Shown here: piece after piece, positions 1 through 8,612 of the stretch
Layout: the number at the start of each line of letters is the position of its first letter
Position numbering within the stretch: position 1 is the first letter of the stretch
NCBI GenBank assembly: GCA_947259685.1
Contig: CAMYNC010000024.1
Location: 1 to 36,564 of the forward strand
DNA: 36,564 nucleotides
Direction of reading: 5' to 3'
DNA from: an uncultured Desulfuromonadales bacterium
Lineage (GTDB): Bacteria > Desulfobacterota > Desulfuromonadia > Desulfuromonadales > Geopsychrobacteraceae
Notes under the pieces: generated by a model
The model's input: the letters and a program-made list of their open reading frames with translations, nothing else
The model's database searches: none
Told to the model about the DNA's origin: nothing
Made by a program: the position numbers and the translations under genes

Positions 1-133
1 GGCGGGCATCGGGAGAGAACTGGTAGCGCTCCAGCATCGCCTGGATAGCGGTCGGGTTAATAACGAGATGAGATTTGTCCTCCTTGCCAGATAGGTCGCT
101 TGCCCTCTTAGCGGCAGAACTCGAACTGGTCAT
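1..133 (-). CDS. Unidentified protein, N-terminal fragment
   Basis: The first 44 residues of a gene that continues beyond the left edge. The start is the ATG read at 133-131. It has a good Shine-Dalgarno (AGGAG, six bases before the ATG). The product begins MTSSSSAAKRASDL and is polar and Ser/Lys-rich for about 20 residues, then reads VINPTAIQAMLERYQF, which looks like the first helix of a globular enzyme. It lies 87 bases after the saccharopine-dehydrogenase-like gene on the same strand, so it is probably the third gene of that operon. A lysine-catabolic role, for example an aminotransferase, would fit the neighbours, but the visible part is too short to identify a family. Confidence 0.6.
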   Translation of the reverse strand, partial: MTSSSSAAKRASDLSGKEDKSHLVINPTAIQAMLERYQFSPDAR

Positions 134-220
134 CTTCTGCTCCTGTTTTTTTCCTCCGTCTCGTTTATTTTAATCAACTCAAGGGTGAACTATACCCCGC
201 CCACAAATCTACCCTGAGAG

Positions 221-1309
221 TTACAGCTTACCCCCATGTGGTTGCCCGGAGTACAAGCGCCCGTTTTTTGTCTGCAAAAACTTATTGAGAGCGATCTCTT
301 CCTGCTTCAAAAAACCCTTGGCTGGCAAGCTGCCATTACTCACCAGTTCGATCACCGCACAAGCTGACGCAGCAGTGGTCCAAGAGATGGCCCGCCAGCG
401 GCGGCCGGCAATCTCGACCGGTCGGTAAGCCTCGACGAACTCTTCGCGGAGCAACCGTCCCTGCTCCCAGCCCTCCGCCGAGGCATGAACATAAACCACA
501 TCCTCACTCACCGGTGGCTTGGCATGCACCAGGATCTCGCCGGCCTTCTTGCGATCCTCGCGCATCAGCAGCTCGTGAAAAAAGAAATTCATCAATTGCG
601 CATGTCCGGGGTAGCGCATCGACTTGTAGTCCAGGTTTTCCACCTGCCCCAAATAGGTTTCGCACATGGTTCCCAGGCCGCCGGAGGTGGTAAAGGCCTC
701 GAGCTGAATCCCGTTAATGACAATTTTCTCCAGCCACTCCAGGGGCGAAACCCACTTGTGCTGGCCATGCTCAATCACCTCGCAGTCGTTAAGATACTCG
801 TTAACCACCCCCTCGGGAGACCAGTTAAAGGCATAAGAGAGCAAACCGGTGGGATGACTCGGCAAGGCGCCAACGCGCAGTTTGATACTTCTGATCTTCT
901 CCAGTTTATTGGCCAGTGAGGCACCGACAATGGCGATAAATCCCGGTGCCAGGCCGCATTGCGGCGCCATGACCGCTTTGGAGGACTTACTCATTTCGAT
1001 GATCGCCTTGGTGGTCGGCACATCTTCGGTCAGATCGAAATAATGCACACCATGCTCATGTGCCAGGGCGGCTATTTCGAGATTAAAACTGTACGGCAGG
1101 CATGAAATGACAGCATCGAAACCACGCAGCGTTTTTGCCAATTCGTCGTGACAGCCGACCTCCAGGGGTTCCACCGCAAAGGGGAAATCCTCCCGAATCT
1201 GATGATCTGTACCCATGACCTCGAATCCGGTCTCGTGCAGCATGGAAGCGACCAGCGAGCCAACCTTTCCCAGGCCGAAAACCAGAATTGATTTGATTTT
1301 CCTTGCCAT
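221..1309 (-). CDS. Saccharopine dehydrogenase-like oxidoreductase
   Basis: A 362-residue protein with an N-terminal NAD(P)-binding Rossmann fold: the glycine-rich loop reads FGLGKVGSLVA at about residues 11-21. It is followed by a saccharopine dehydrogenase (LYS9-type) catalytic region with APGFIAIVGASLA and PTGLLSYAFNWSPEG. The family oxidises saccharopine to glutamate and alpha-aminoadipate 6-semialdehyde in the cytoplasm. The start ATG (1309-1307) is preceded by GGAG. It lies 36 bases downstream of an ALDH7-type dehydrogenase, the enzyme that would oxidise the semialdehyde, which supports a lysine-degradation role. Related proteins include carboxynorspermidine dehydrogenase, so the substrate is inferred from context. 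Confidence 0.85.
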   Translation of the reverse strand: MARKIKSILVFGLGKVGSLVASMLHETGFEVMGTDHQIREDFPFAVEPLEVGCHDELAKTLRGFDAVISCLPYSFNLEIAALAHEHGVHYFDLTEDVPTTKAIIEMSKSSKAVMAPQCGLAPGFIAIVGASLANKLEKIRSIKLRVGALPSHPTGLLSYAFNWSPEGVVNEYLNDCEVIEHGQHKWVSPLEWLEKIVINGIQLEAFTTSGGLGTMCETYLGQVENLDYKSMRYPGHAQLMNFFFHELLMREDRKKAGEILVHAKPPVSEDVVYVHASAEGWEQGRLLREEFVEAYRPVEIAGRRWRAISWTTAASACAVIELVSNGSLPAKGFLKQEEIALNKFLQTKNGRLYSGQPHGGKL

Positions 1310-1345
1310 TATCCGCTCTCCGTTCCGGTAGTTATCGGGTTCGGC

Positions 1346-2878
1346 TCAGATATCGAACTTAATCCCCTGGGCCAAGGGAAGTGTTCTGCCGTAATTGATG
1401 GTGGTGGTCTGCCGGCGCATGTAGGCTTTCCAGGCATCGGAGCCGGACTCGCGCCCCCCACCGGTCTCCTTTTCACCACCGAAAGCGCCACCGATCTCCG
1501 CCCCGGAGGTGCCAATATTGACGTTGGCGAGGCCGCAATCGGAACCGGCAGCGGATAAAAACTCTTCTGCTTCGAGAAGATGCTGGGTAAACACCGCAGA
1601 TGACAGCCCCTGAACAACATCGTTATGCAAAGCAAGCGCATTGGCGATCTCACCCTGATATCTAATCAAGTAAAGAATCGGGGCAAAGGTTTCCTCCTGC
1701 ACGATCTCAAAGCTGTTTTCCGCTTCAACGATAGCGGGCACCACGTAACACCCGGACTCGTAGCCCGCACCAGCAAGGACCTCACCGCCATAAACCAGCG
1801 TGCCGCCTGCTTTATTGGCTCGAACCAGCGCTTTTTTGAAATCTTCGACCGCCCCGCTGTCGATCAAGGGACCGACATGATGATTTTCATCCAAGGGGTT
1901 GCCAATCTTCAAGCCGCTATAGGCACTGACAAGGCTCGCTTTAACCTTGTCGTAAATCGAATCATGGATGATCAGCCGGCGGGTCGTGGTGCAGCGCTGC
2001 CCAGCCGTTCCGACTGCGCCGAAAACCATGGCCGGCAAAGCCATTTTCAAATCAGCATTGGGGGTCAGGATAATCGCGTTGTTACCGCCCAGCTCAAGGA
2101 TCGTCTTGCCGAACCGTTTCGCCACAGCCTGGGCGCCGTGGCGACCGACCTTAGTCGAACCGGTAATAGAAACCAGAGGGATCCGTTTATCATTGAGCAG
2201 CATTTCGCCGACAGATGAACCACGGCCGACAATCAGGCTGAACAACCCCTCTGGCAGATCATTCTCCTTGATGACATCGACGAGAATATTCTGCACGGCG
2301 ATGGCGGTTAAAGGGACCTTCGACGAAGGTTTCCAGAGGCTTGTATCGCCGCAAACCGCTGCGATCATCGCGTTCCATGACCAGACCGCCACCGGAAAAT
2401 TGAAGGCGGAGATGATGCCGACGATCCCCAGGGGATGGTACTGGTCATACATCCGGTGCTGCTCGCGTTCGGAGGCCATGGTGAAGCCATAAAGCTGACG
2501 GGACTGGCCGACGGCAAAATCGCAGATGTCAATCATCTCCTGGACTTCGCCCTTGCCCTCCTGCAAGGATTTGCCCATTTCATAGGAGACCAAGGTACCC
2601 AGAGCATCTTTAAACTTGCGCAGCTGCAAGCCGATCTGGCGGACCACCTCACCCCGCTTCGGTGCAGGAACCATCCGCCATTGTTTGAAGGCTGCAGCGG
2701 ATCTGGCAACAACCTTTTCGTAGTCCTGCTCCGAGGCGAGATAGACACTGGCGATCAGCTTGCCGTCAACCGGAGAAACGATGTTCAATTCCCCCTGGTC
2801 GGTCGTGCTGTTCCATTCTACACCCGTTGAAGCACCGAAATTCTTCTCTTTAATCCCGAGTTCTTTCAGGAAATTCAT
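1346..2878 (-). CDS. Aldehyde dehydrogenase, ALDH7 / aminoadipate-semialdehyde type
   Basis: 510 residues from the ATG at 2878-2876, which has GAGGAG just upstream. A reading frame 20 codons longer exists but lacks a ribosome site and adds residues foreign to the family. Catalytic features are LELGGNN with general base E262, and TAGQRCTTTRRL with nucleophile C296. That Cys context is typical of ALDH7 (antiquitin) and differs from most other ALDH classes. The enzyme would oxidise alpha-aminoadipate semialdehyde to alpha-aminoadipate with NAD(P)+. It is the first gene of the minus-strand operon with the saccharopine-dehydrogenase-like gene. Identification of the ALDH superfamily is secure, and the ALDH7 class is likely from the motif and length. 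Confidence 0.9.
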   Translation of the reverse strand: MNFLKELGIKEKNFGASTGVEWNSTTDQGELNIVSPVDGKLIASVYLASEQDYEKVVARSAAAFKQWRMVPAPKRGEVVRQIGLQLRKFKDALGTLVSYEMGKSLQEGKGEVQEMIDICDFAVGQSRQLYGFTMASEREQHRMYDQYHPLGIVGIISAFNFPVAVWSWNAMIAAVCGDTSLWKPSSKVPLTAIAVQNILVDVIKENDLPEGLFSLIVGRGSSVGEMLLNDKRIPLVSITGSTKVGRHGAQAVAKRFGKTILELGGNNAIILTPNADLKMALPAMVFGAVGTAGQRCTTTRRLIIHDSIYDKVKASLVSAYSGLKIGNPLDENHHVGPLIDSGAVEDFKKALVRANKAGGTLVYGGEVLAGAGYESGCYVVPAIVEAENSFEIVQEETFAPILYLIRYQGEIANALALHNDVVQGLSSAVFTQHLLEAEEFLSAAGSDCGLANVNIGTSGAEIGGAFGGEKETGGGRESGSDAWKAYMRRQTTTINYGRTLPLAQGIKFDI

Positions 2879-3158
2879 TGTCAGCTCCTCTGTCCGTGAC
2901 CAACCGGGAAGTATTCCCCCAATGCCCTGTGCCGGCATGACTTACCAATTATTTTACCAAATCTAAGACTGAACTTAGGTTAGGCCGAAAAAATGTCAAA
3001 TTTCAGTGTTTAACTGTGGAGGGGGGAAATCATGGGCTCTGTCTGTCATGACTTACTACTTTGCAAATGGGGTGGATCGCTCATAGTTTTGATTTCAAAA
3101 GTTAAAATCTGATTTTTGATAAGTCGAATATGTGCACCTCATAGATTAACTATATTTA

Positions 3159-3181
3159 AATATCACAATTTTGGTGATATT
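3159..3181. promoter_or_regulatory. Perfect inverted repeat upstream of nrdJ promoter
   Basis: AATATCAC, a seven-base spacer, then GTGATATT: eight-base arms that match perfectly. It ends three bases before the proposed -35 box of nrdJ, the usual place for an activator or a second repressor site. The binding protein is not known. Confidence 0.4.
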
Positions 3182-3184
3182 CGT

Positions 3185-3236
3185 TTGCGAAACAATATAT
3201 TGTGGACTAAAATCCAAAAGACACAATATGCAGTGC
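3185..3236 (+). promoter_or_regulatory. nrdJ promoter with paired NrdR-like boxes
   Basis: A sigma-70-like promoter, TTGCGA (3185-3190), 17-base spacer, TAAAAT (3208-3213). Box 1 (3190-3205) contains the perfect palindrome ACAATATATTGT and fills the spacer. Box 2 (3221-3236) reads ACACAATATGCAGTGC and covers the transcription start region. Both resemble the NrdR consensus ACACwATATnnwGTGT. They start 31 bases apart, three helical turns, the spacing known for NrdR box pairs. The arrangement predicts repression of nrdJ by NrdR, whose gene is not in this window. Confidence 0.7.
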
Positions 3237-3332
3237 CAAGCATGCCAACAGGGTCAGTTCCAGTACTCTCGCAAAGTTATGTCCCTGACCTGGATGAAAC
3301 AGGAATAAAAAATTAAATGGAGATTTGTATCG

Positions 3333-5483
3333 ATGCCTGTAAGCGTAGTCAAAAAGAAGCCTGACCTTATTGAAATTCCCTGGCAAACAGCCTCTCTGGA
3401 TATTTGGGACAGCAAGTATCGGCTCAAGGATGCCGCAGGGCAACCGATTGATGCCGACCTGAGTGGCACCTACCAGAGAGTCGCCAAGGCGCTGTCTGCG
3501 GTGGAAAATGACGAGGAGAATCAGCGCTATTGGTTCGAGCGCTTTCAATGGGCGCTGGAGAACGGTGCCATCCCGGCCGGGCGCATCACCTCCAACGCTG
3601 GAGCCCTGGAGCACAAGCCGGCGACTTCGACCATCAACTGCACGGTTTCCGCGACCATCGGAGATTCGATGGACGATATCTTGCGCAAGGTCCACCAGGC
3701 TGGCCTGACCCTCAAGGCAGGTTGCGGGATCGGCTATGAATTCTCAACTCTTCGCCCCCGGAACGCCTTCGTCAGCGGCGCTGGCGCCTACACTTCAGGG
3801 CCGATGTCTTTCATGGATATCTACGACCGCATGTGCTGCACCGTCTCTTCGGCGGGCGGGCGACGCGGGGCCCAGATGGCGACCTTCGATATCTCCCATC
3901 CTGACGTACTCGACTTTATCAAGGCCAAGCGCGAAGACGGCCGCCTGCGTCAGTTCAACCTGTCGCTGCTGATCACCAATGAGTTTATGGAAGCGGTGAA
4001 GCAGGATAGCGACTGGCCGCTCTGCTTCCCAATGACCAGCAAAGAGCTTGAACGTGATGGGCTCGACCTGAACGACCCGGCGCAGGTGATCTGGAAAGAC
4101 TGGCCGACGACTGAGGGCTACCTGCAAAATGAGGTCGGTCAAGTCGCCTGCAAGGTTTTCCGCACCATCCGCGCCAAGAAATTGTGGAACGTCATCATGT
4201 CGTCCACTTATGATTTTGCCGAACCAGGCTTCATCCTGATCGACGAGGTCAATGAGAACAACAACAACTGGTTCTGCGAGAAGATCCGCGCCACCAATCC
4301 CTGCGGTGAGCAGCCCTTGCCACCCTACGGTTCCTGCCTACTCGGTTCGATCAATCTGACCCGCTTTGTCGAACAGCCATTTACGCCGGCAGCGCGCTTC
4401 AACTGGGAGAAATTCCAAGAGGTTGTCGCCGTTTTCACCCGCATGCTGGACAATGTGGTCGAACTCAACGGCCTGCCGTTGCAGCAGCAGCGCGACGAAA
4501 TTGTCGGCAAGCGGCGTCACGGCATGGGTTATCTTGGCCTCGGCTCGACCATCACCCTGCTCGGCATGAAATACGGCGACGCAGATGCAGTCGCCTTCAC
4601 CGAGAAAGTGACCCTGCAGATGGCACTGGCGGGCTGGCAGCAGGCGCTGGAGTTAGCCCGTGAGAAAGGCCCAGCTCCGGCACTGTTGGAAGACTATGAA
4701 GTCACCGCAGAGATGTTGCGTAACCGCCCCGAGATGGCAGCCGACGGTATCTCCCTGGGGCAGCGGATCCCCGGCCGGGTCCTCCACTCACGCTACAGCC
4801 GTTACATGCAGAAGTTGGCCACCGAGGCCCCGGAACTGGTGGCCGAACTGGCTGAAGTTGGCGCCCGCTTCACGCACCACAGCTCTATCGCGCCGACCGG
4901 AACCATCTCGCTATCGATTGCCAACAACGCGTCCAACGGTATCGAGCCGAGCTTCGCCCATCACTATTCACGCAACCTGATCCGCCCGGGCAAAAAGAGC
5001 AAAGAGAGGATCGATGTGTTCTCTTATGAACTGCTTGCCTATCGTGAGTTGGTCAACCCGCAGGCGATGCCTGGGAGTGAAAACCCGGATGAGCGACTGC
5101 CGGACAACTTCATTACCTCGGAAGACATTACTCCCAAGCAACATGTAGATATTCAGGCAGCCGCGCAGAAATGGATCGATTCCTCGATCTCCAAAACCGC
5201 CAACGTCCCCAGCGACTACCCTTACACTGATTTTCAGGATATCTACCTCTATGCTTACGAGCAGGGTTTGAAAGGCTGTACGACCTTTCGCTACAACCCG
5301 GAAGCATTCCAGGGGGTCCTGGTCCAGGAGAAGGATCTGGCAGAGACGGTTTACCAGTTTGCCCTCGAAGACGGCTCTGTTGTGCAAGTTCGGGGCAATG
5401 AAGAGATCGAATACGACAACGAAATCCATACGGCGGCCAACCTGTTCGATGCGCTTAAAGAAGGCTATTACGGCAAGCTGTAA
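3333..5483 (+). CDS. nrdJ: Class II (adenosylcobalamin) ribonucleotide reductase, catalytic subunit
   Basis: A 716-residue enzyme that reduces ribonucleotides to deoxyribonucleotides using a B12-derived radical, with no need for oxygen. Visible active-site residues: NPCGEQ with N322, thiyl-radical C324 and E326, then GSC with C335, and C103 in INCTV as the partner of the redox pair. The C324 to C335 spacing of 11 agrees with characterised class II enzymes. The ATG at 3333 has GGAG about ten bases upstream. The usual C-terminal TSCPD/zinc-ribbon region is absent and is encoded by the next gene 14 bases downstream. Regulation is probably by NrdR (see the promoter entry). Confidence 0.95.
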   Translation: MPVSVVKKKPDLIEIPWQTASLDIWDSKYRLKDAAGQPIDADLSGTYQRVAKALSAVENDEENQRYWFERFQWALENGAIPAGRITSNAGALEHKPATSTINCTVSATIGDSMDDILRKVHQAGLTLKAGCGIGYEFSTLRPRNAFVSGAGAYTSGPMSFMDIYDRMCCTVSSAGGRRGAQMATFDISHPDVLDFIKAKREDGRLRQFNLSLLITNEFMEAVKQDSDWPLCFPMTSKELERDGLDLNDPAQVIWKDWPTTEGYLQNEVGQVACKVFRTIRAKKLWNVIMSSTYDFAEPGFILIDEVNENNNNWFCEKIRATNPCGEQPLPPYGSCLLGSINLTRFVEQPFTPAARFNWEKFQEVVAVFTRMLDNVVELNGLPLQQQRDEIVGKRRHGMGYLGLGSTITLLGMKYGDADAVAFTEKVTLQMALAGWQQALELAREKGPAPALLEDYEVTAEMLRNRPEMAADGISLGQRIPGRVLHSRYSRYMQKLATEAPELVAELAEVGARFTHHSSIAPTGTISLSIANNASNGIEPSFAHHYSRNLIRPGKKSKERIDVFSYELLAYRELVNPQAMPGSENPDERLPDNFITSEDITPKQHVDIQAAAQKWIDSSISKTANVPSDYPYTDFQDIYLYAYEQGLKGCTTFRYNPEAFQGVLVQEKDLAETVYQFALEDGSVVQVRGNEEIEYDNEIHTAANLFDALKEGYYGKL

Positions 5484-5497
5484 CAAGGGGTAAAAGA

Positions 5498-6187
5498 ATG
5501 ACGACAAAAATAGACAAAAAAATTGTTGCCTACGAGGTCATTAACCTCGAAGAGCAACGCATAAAAGCCGCCCAGGAAGTAAAACATCAACGCGAAGATA
5601 TGCACGAAAATGTCGAGCGCCCAGAGATGCTGGTCGGTGCCACCTACAAAATCAAAACGCCGCAGAGCCCGCACGCCCTGTATGTCACCGTCAACGATAT
5701 GGTCCTGAATCATGGCACTGAATACGAAACCCGACAGCCATTTGAGATCTTTATCAACTCGAAAAACCTGGATCATTTCCAATGGGTTGTGGCCCTGACC
5801 CGGGTTATGTCCGCGGTCTTCCGCAAGGGGGGGGATGTGACCTTCCTGGTTGAGGAGATGAAGGCTGTCTTTGACCCTCAGGGAGGTTACTTCAAGCCAG
5901 GCGGTGGTGGTTTTATGCCATCGATCGTGGCGGAGATCGGCTTCGTTCTGGAGCGGCACATGAAGATGATCGGCCTGCTTCAGGAAGAGCAAATGCCGGA
6001 AGCCCAAAAGGAGATGCTGCAGGCCAAGCGCGCCGAATACGAGAACTTGAACGGTCAACCCCAGGGGGAGGAAAATGGCAATTTCCCTCCCGACGCCAAA
6101 CAATGTAACAAGTGCTACACCAAGGCTGTTATCATCATGGACGGCTGCCTGACCTGTCTGAACTGTGGTGATTCAAAGTGTGGCTGA
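5498..6187 (+). CDS. NrdJ partner protein (NrdJb-like, TSCPD domain plus zinc ribbon)
   Basis: 229 residues. The middle (about 45-165) resembles the TSCPD-type C-terminal domain of vitamin-B12-dependent ribonucleotide reductases. The extreme C-terminus is a zinc-ribbon with four paired cysteines (CNKC about 25 residues from the end, then CLTCLNCG and DSKCG). In single-chain NrdJ proteins this tail shuttles electrons from thioredoxin to the active-site disulfide. Here it is a separate polypeptide, as in the split NrdJa/NrdJb enzymes of some proteobacteria. It follows nrdJ with an AGGGG ribosome site and was probably produced by splitting a fused gene. It is expected to form a complex with NrdJ in the cytoplasm. 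Confidence 0.85.
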   Translation: MTTKIDKKIVAYEVINLEEQRIKAAQEVKHQREDMHENVERPEMLVGATYKIKTPQSPHALYVTVNDMVLNHGTEYETRQPFEIFINSKNLDHFQWVVALTRVMSAVFRKGGDVTFLVEEMKAVFDPQGGYFKPGGGGFMPSIVAEIGFVLERHMKMIGLLQEEQMPEAQKEMLQAKRAEYENLNGQPQGEENGNFPPDAKQCNKCYTKAVIIMDGCLTCLNCGDSKCG

Positions 6188-6273
6188 GGCAGGCATTCCT
6201 GTTCTAGACATACCCCTTCGCTGCGAACGACGTCATGCGGTCGTGCAGCACGTCCGACAAAGAGGAGTTAATC

Positions 6274-6795
6274 TTGTCGAGTTCAAACTGGGATATCCGC
6301 TGGATGGCACTCGCCCAACTTATTGCCACCTGGAGCAAGGATCGCGGTAGAAAAGTTGGTGCCGTTATTGTTGGTCCTGACAACGAGATTCGCTCCACAG
6401 GATTTAACGGGTTTCCCCGTGGGGTGAATGACGACGTTGAGGAACGACACGAAGCATCGACAGGTGAAAAGTACCTCTGGGCCTCTCATGCCGAAAGAAA
6501 TGCGATTTACAATGCGGCCCTGTTAGGGGTCTCAACTAAAAACTGCACAATTTATGTCCCCTGGTACCCCTGCATCGATTGTGCAAAAGCCATCGTGCAA
6601 TCAGGACTGAGTAAAATAGTCTGCTTTGAACCCGATCTGACCGACAGCAACTGGGGAAAGGATTTTGAAAAATCACTCATCATCCTGAGTGAAGGGAATG
6701 TCGTAACAAAGACCATTGACCAGAAAAATTACTTGAAGACGGTTCTTGATAAAGAGCTTCAGGTCGGAAATGTTCAGGTCGGCCCCCTCGGATAA
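6274..6795 (+). CDS. Deoxycytidylate (dCMP) deaminase family protein
   Basis: 173 residues, cytidine/deoxycytidylate deaminase fold. Zinc ligands and catalytic residues are clear: HAE (H72, proton-shuttling E74) and PCIDC (C100, C103). The likely role is dCMP to dUMP, feeding thymidylate synthesis, which fits its position behind the two ribonucleotide reductase genes. I chose TTG at 6274 because GAGGAG ends six bases before it and the protein then begins MSSSNWDIRW. The in-frame ATG at 6235 has no ribosome site and adds 13 non-conserved residues. The 86-base gap after the NrdJ partner suggests the same transcript. A specificity for other cytosine nucleotides cannot be excluded. Confidence 0.85.
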   Translation: MSSSNWDIRWMALAQLIATWSKDRGRKVGAVIVGPDNEIRSTGFNGFPRGVNDDVEERHEASTGEKYLWASHAERNAIYNAALLGVSTKNCTIYVPWYPCIDCAKAIVQSGLSKIVCFEPDLTDSNWGKDFEKSLIILSEGNVVTKTIDQKNYLKTVLDKELQVGNVQVGPLG

Positions 6796-7127
6796 AAGTT
6801 CTCTGGACGGATAGCATATTTTTACTTAAGAACGACGATCCAGCACAGTCATGTGTAGTATTTTGAATTGATTTATAGGTCAGCAAAACGGACTGGTCAG
6901 TCGATTTTTTCAAACCGCACAAAGCAGTCAAGTTTTTCCGATTAATGCAGCAAAGCAAGAATCGCCAACAATATGGCAATCGTGGGCGATTCACGTGCTT
7001 TAAGGGGTGACTTGCAAGACAGTCCGGCCACACCAAAAAATTCCTATGGATAAATGACAACCGATTGTGAGGACTATTGCCTAGATTTCTCAACTGACCC
7101 TATTTTCCGATAGTCAGCAATGATAAA
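6796..7127. other. Convergent intergenic region, no gene seen
   Basis: 332 AT-rich bases between the plus-strand dCMP deaminase and the minus-strand MlrC-like gene. I see no convincing hairpin-plus-T-run terminator, RNA gene or ribosome-site-supported ORF. Confidence 0.5.
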
Positions 7128-8612
7128 TCAGATGTCTACCTGATCCAGAGGGAAAATCGGTCTTGGTACGTTACGATAGGGTAACCGGCCGTAGCGTGGG
7201 GTGCACAGTGCGCCGCTGTCACAGACGATTATTTGTCCCGCAATCGGTTCGAACGCAGCACGGAAGTGTTGCATCGACTTTAGTGCCACGACATGTTTGC
7301 TCTGCGGGTCGATACCAAAGGCTCTGAATTGCTGCAAGTCAAGGATTTGGCGGGGGGTGGTGACCACCAATATCTCAATGCCGCCGACGCGGATAACAGC
7401 ACTGGGGCCGAAACTGCCGTGGAGACCATGGAGCATCGGACCATCACCCGTGAAATGCCCATCGCTGAGAGAAACGAGCTCTGCCTCTAGGGCAAGTGGC
7501 CCACCACCGAAGTCTGGATCGGTCTTGCCACCAAGCGTAACCTGAACCGGTTCACCAACAACAGCCTTCTGTAGCGCTTGCACGACTTCTCCATCTACCA
7601 TGGGGGCAAAGCAGGCATTGGTCACGCCCGCATTGAGCAATTCACACAACAGGTCCGTTGAATCGCCATAGCCGCCTGCCCCAGGGTTATCCGCATAATC
7701 TGCAATGATCAGCGGCCTCTTGTCAGGTTCGTAGCTCGCAGCAATTGCTGCCGCCTCGGTCACGCTGAGATAGTCGTTAAGCACTTCAAAGCGTCGGTTC
7801 CAAATATCATCCGCGATCGTTTCAGCGAAGGCAGTGTGCGCGGCTAAATCTCCCTGGCCGGTTACCAACACCGTTGGGCCAACCTCCCTGACATCGGCAC
7901 TGGCAAACCCGGCATTGATGCTTACGGCAAAAACATCTGCCTGTTCCTCATAAGTTCGCGCTGCGGCAATGCGCTCGATCATCGGGCCGATGTCTGTTCG
8001 GCCACCATTCACTTCTTCGAGCATGGGACGGCTGACGCGGATCGTGCGCGGTTTGATTTCGCCTGCCATGGTTCGCTGGAGAATTTCACCAGCCTGGCGG
8101 CCGGTATCGCGCATATCTATATGTGGGTAGGTTTTGAACGAAACAATGATGTCTGCCAAGGCACTCATCTGCCTGCTGACATTTGCATGTGGATCAAGGG
8201 TGATGGCAATCGGCATTTCCTTGCCAACCAGACTGCGAATACGTCGCAGCAATTCGCCTTCACCATCTTCACGAAAATCGAGCCCCATCGCACCATGCAA
8301 ACCGAGCAGCAGTCCGTCGTATTGATGATTTTCGATTGCTGTGATTATCGGCTCACAAAGCCAATCAAACGCCTTGCGCCTGATTTTACCGCTTGGACCG
8401 GCAGCTGCGCTGAGGACATGATTGACCTGCCAGCCATGCGCACGACCTGCATCAAGGAAACCAGCCAGTTCCGTATTCTCAGCACCACGCTCGGTGATAG
8501 CCGCTGCGCCCATCAGTGCATAGCGGGCCATGAAGGCCCGTTTGCCAGTTTTGTGTAGGCTGAAAGAATTTGTTTCATGGGAAATCTCAGCAGTTAGTAC
8601 ATTGAAACTCAT
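7128..8612 (-). CDS. M81 / MlrC-family metalloprotein
   Basis: 494 residues from the ATG at 8612-8610, where the protein starts MSFNVLTAEISHETNSF as family members do. A TTG 11 codons upstream is less likely. The family is named for MlrC, which cleaves linearised microcystin peptides at the Adda-D-Glu bond. Zinc-ligand candidates fit the proposed DxH...H pattern: D140 and H142 in LDPHAN, and H164 in TYPHID, 22 residues later. ADYADNPGAGGYGDST marks the C-terminal domain. It stands alone on the minus strand, divergent from a DUF1611 protein and a racemase-like gene. Most MlrC relatives have no known substrate, and microcystin is an unlikely one here. Cytoplasmic, no signal peptide. Confidence 0.85.
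   Translation of the reverse strand: MSFNVLTAEISHETNSFSLHKTGKRAFMARYALMGAAAITERGAENTELAGFLDAGRAHGWQVNHVLSAAAGPSGKIRRKAFDWLCEPIITAIENHQYDGLLLGLHGAMGLDFREDGEGELLRRIRSLVGKEMPIAITLDPHANVSRQMSALADIIVSFKTYPHIDMRDTGRQAGEILQRTMAGEIKPRTIRVSRPMLEEVNGGRTDIGPMIERIAAARTYEEQADVFAVSINAGFASADVREVGPTVLVTGQGDLAAHTAFAETIADDIWNRRFEVLNDYLSVTEAAAIAASYEPDKRPLIIADYADNPGAGGYGDSTDLLCELLNAGVTNACFAPMVDGEVVQALQKAVVGEPVQVTLGGKTDPDFGGGPLALEAELVSLSDGHFTGDGPMLHGLHGSFGPSAVIRVGGIEILVVTTPRQILDLQQFRAFGIDPQSKHVVALKSMQHFRAAFEPIAGQIIVCDSGALCTPRYGRLPYRNVPRPIFPLDQVDI

Larger units (their letters stand above)
2879..3332. other. Divergent intergenic region (aldehyde dehydrogenase / nrdJ)
   Basis: 454 bases between two divergent operons. 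The right half is AT-rich and holds the nrdJ promoter with NrdR-like boxes and a separate palindrome, described in their own entries. The left half probably holds the promoter of the minus-strand lysine operon. A TTGACA is readable on the minus strand at 2999-2994, but no convincing -10 box lies 16-18 bases after it. Short open frames here are not supported by ribosome sites. Confidence 0.6.

Noticed and set aside
485..919. 144-codon plus-strand frame
   Set aside because: Antisense shadow of the saccharopine-dehydrogenase-like gene, which has family motifs.
2994..2999. TTGACA on the minus strand upstream of the aldehyde dehydrogenase
   Set aside because: No matching -10 hexamer at a suitable distance.
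3171..3188. Possible -24/-12 promoter before nrdJ (TTGG...TTTGC)
   Set aside because: GG and GC are 14 bases apart instead of 12.
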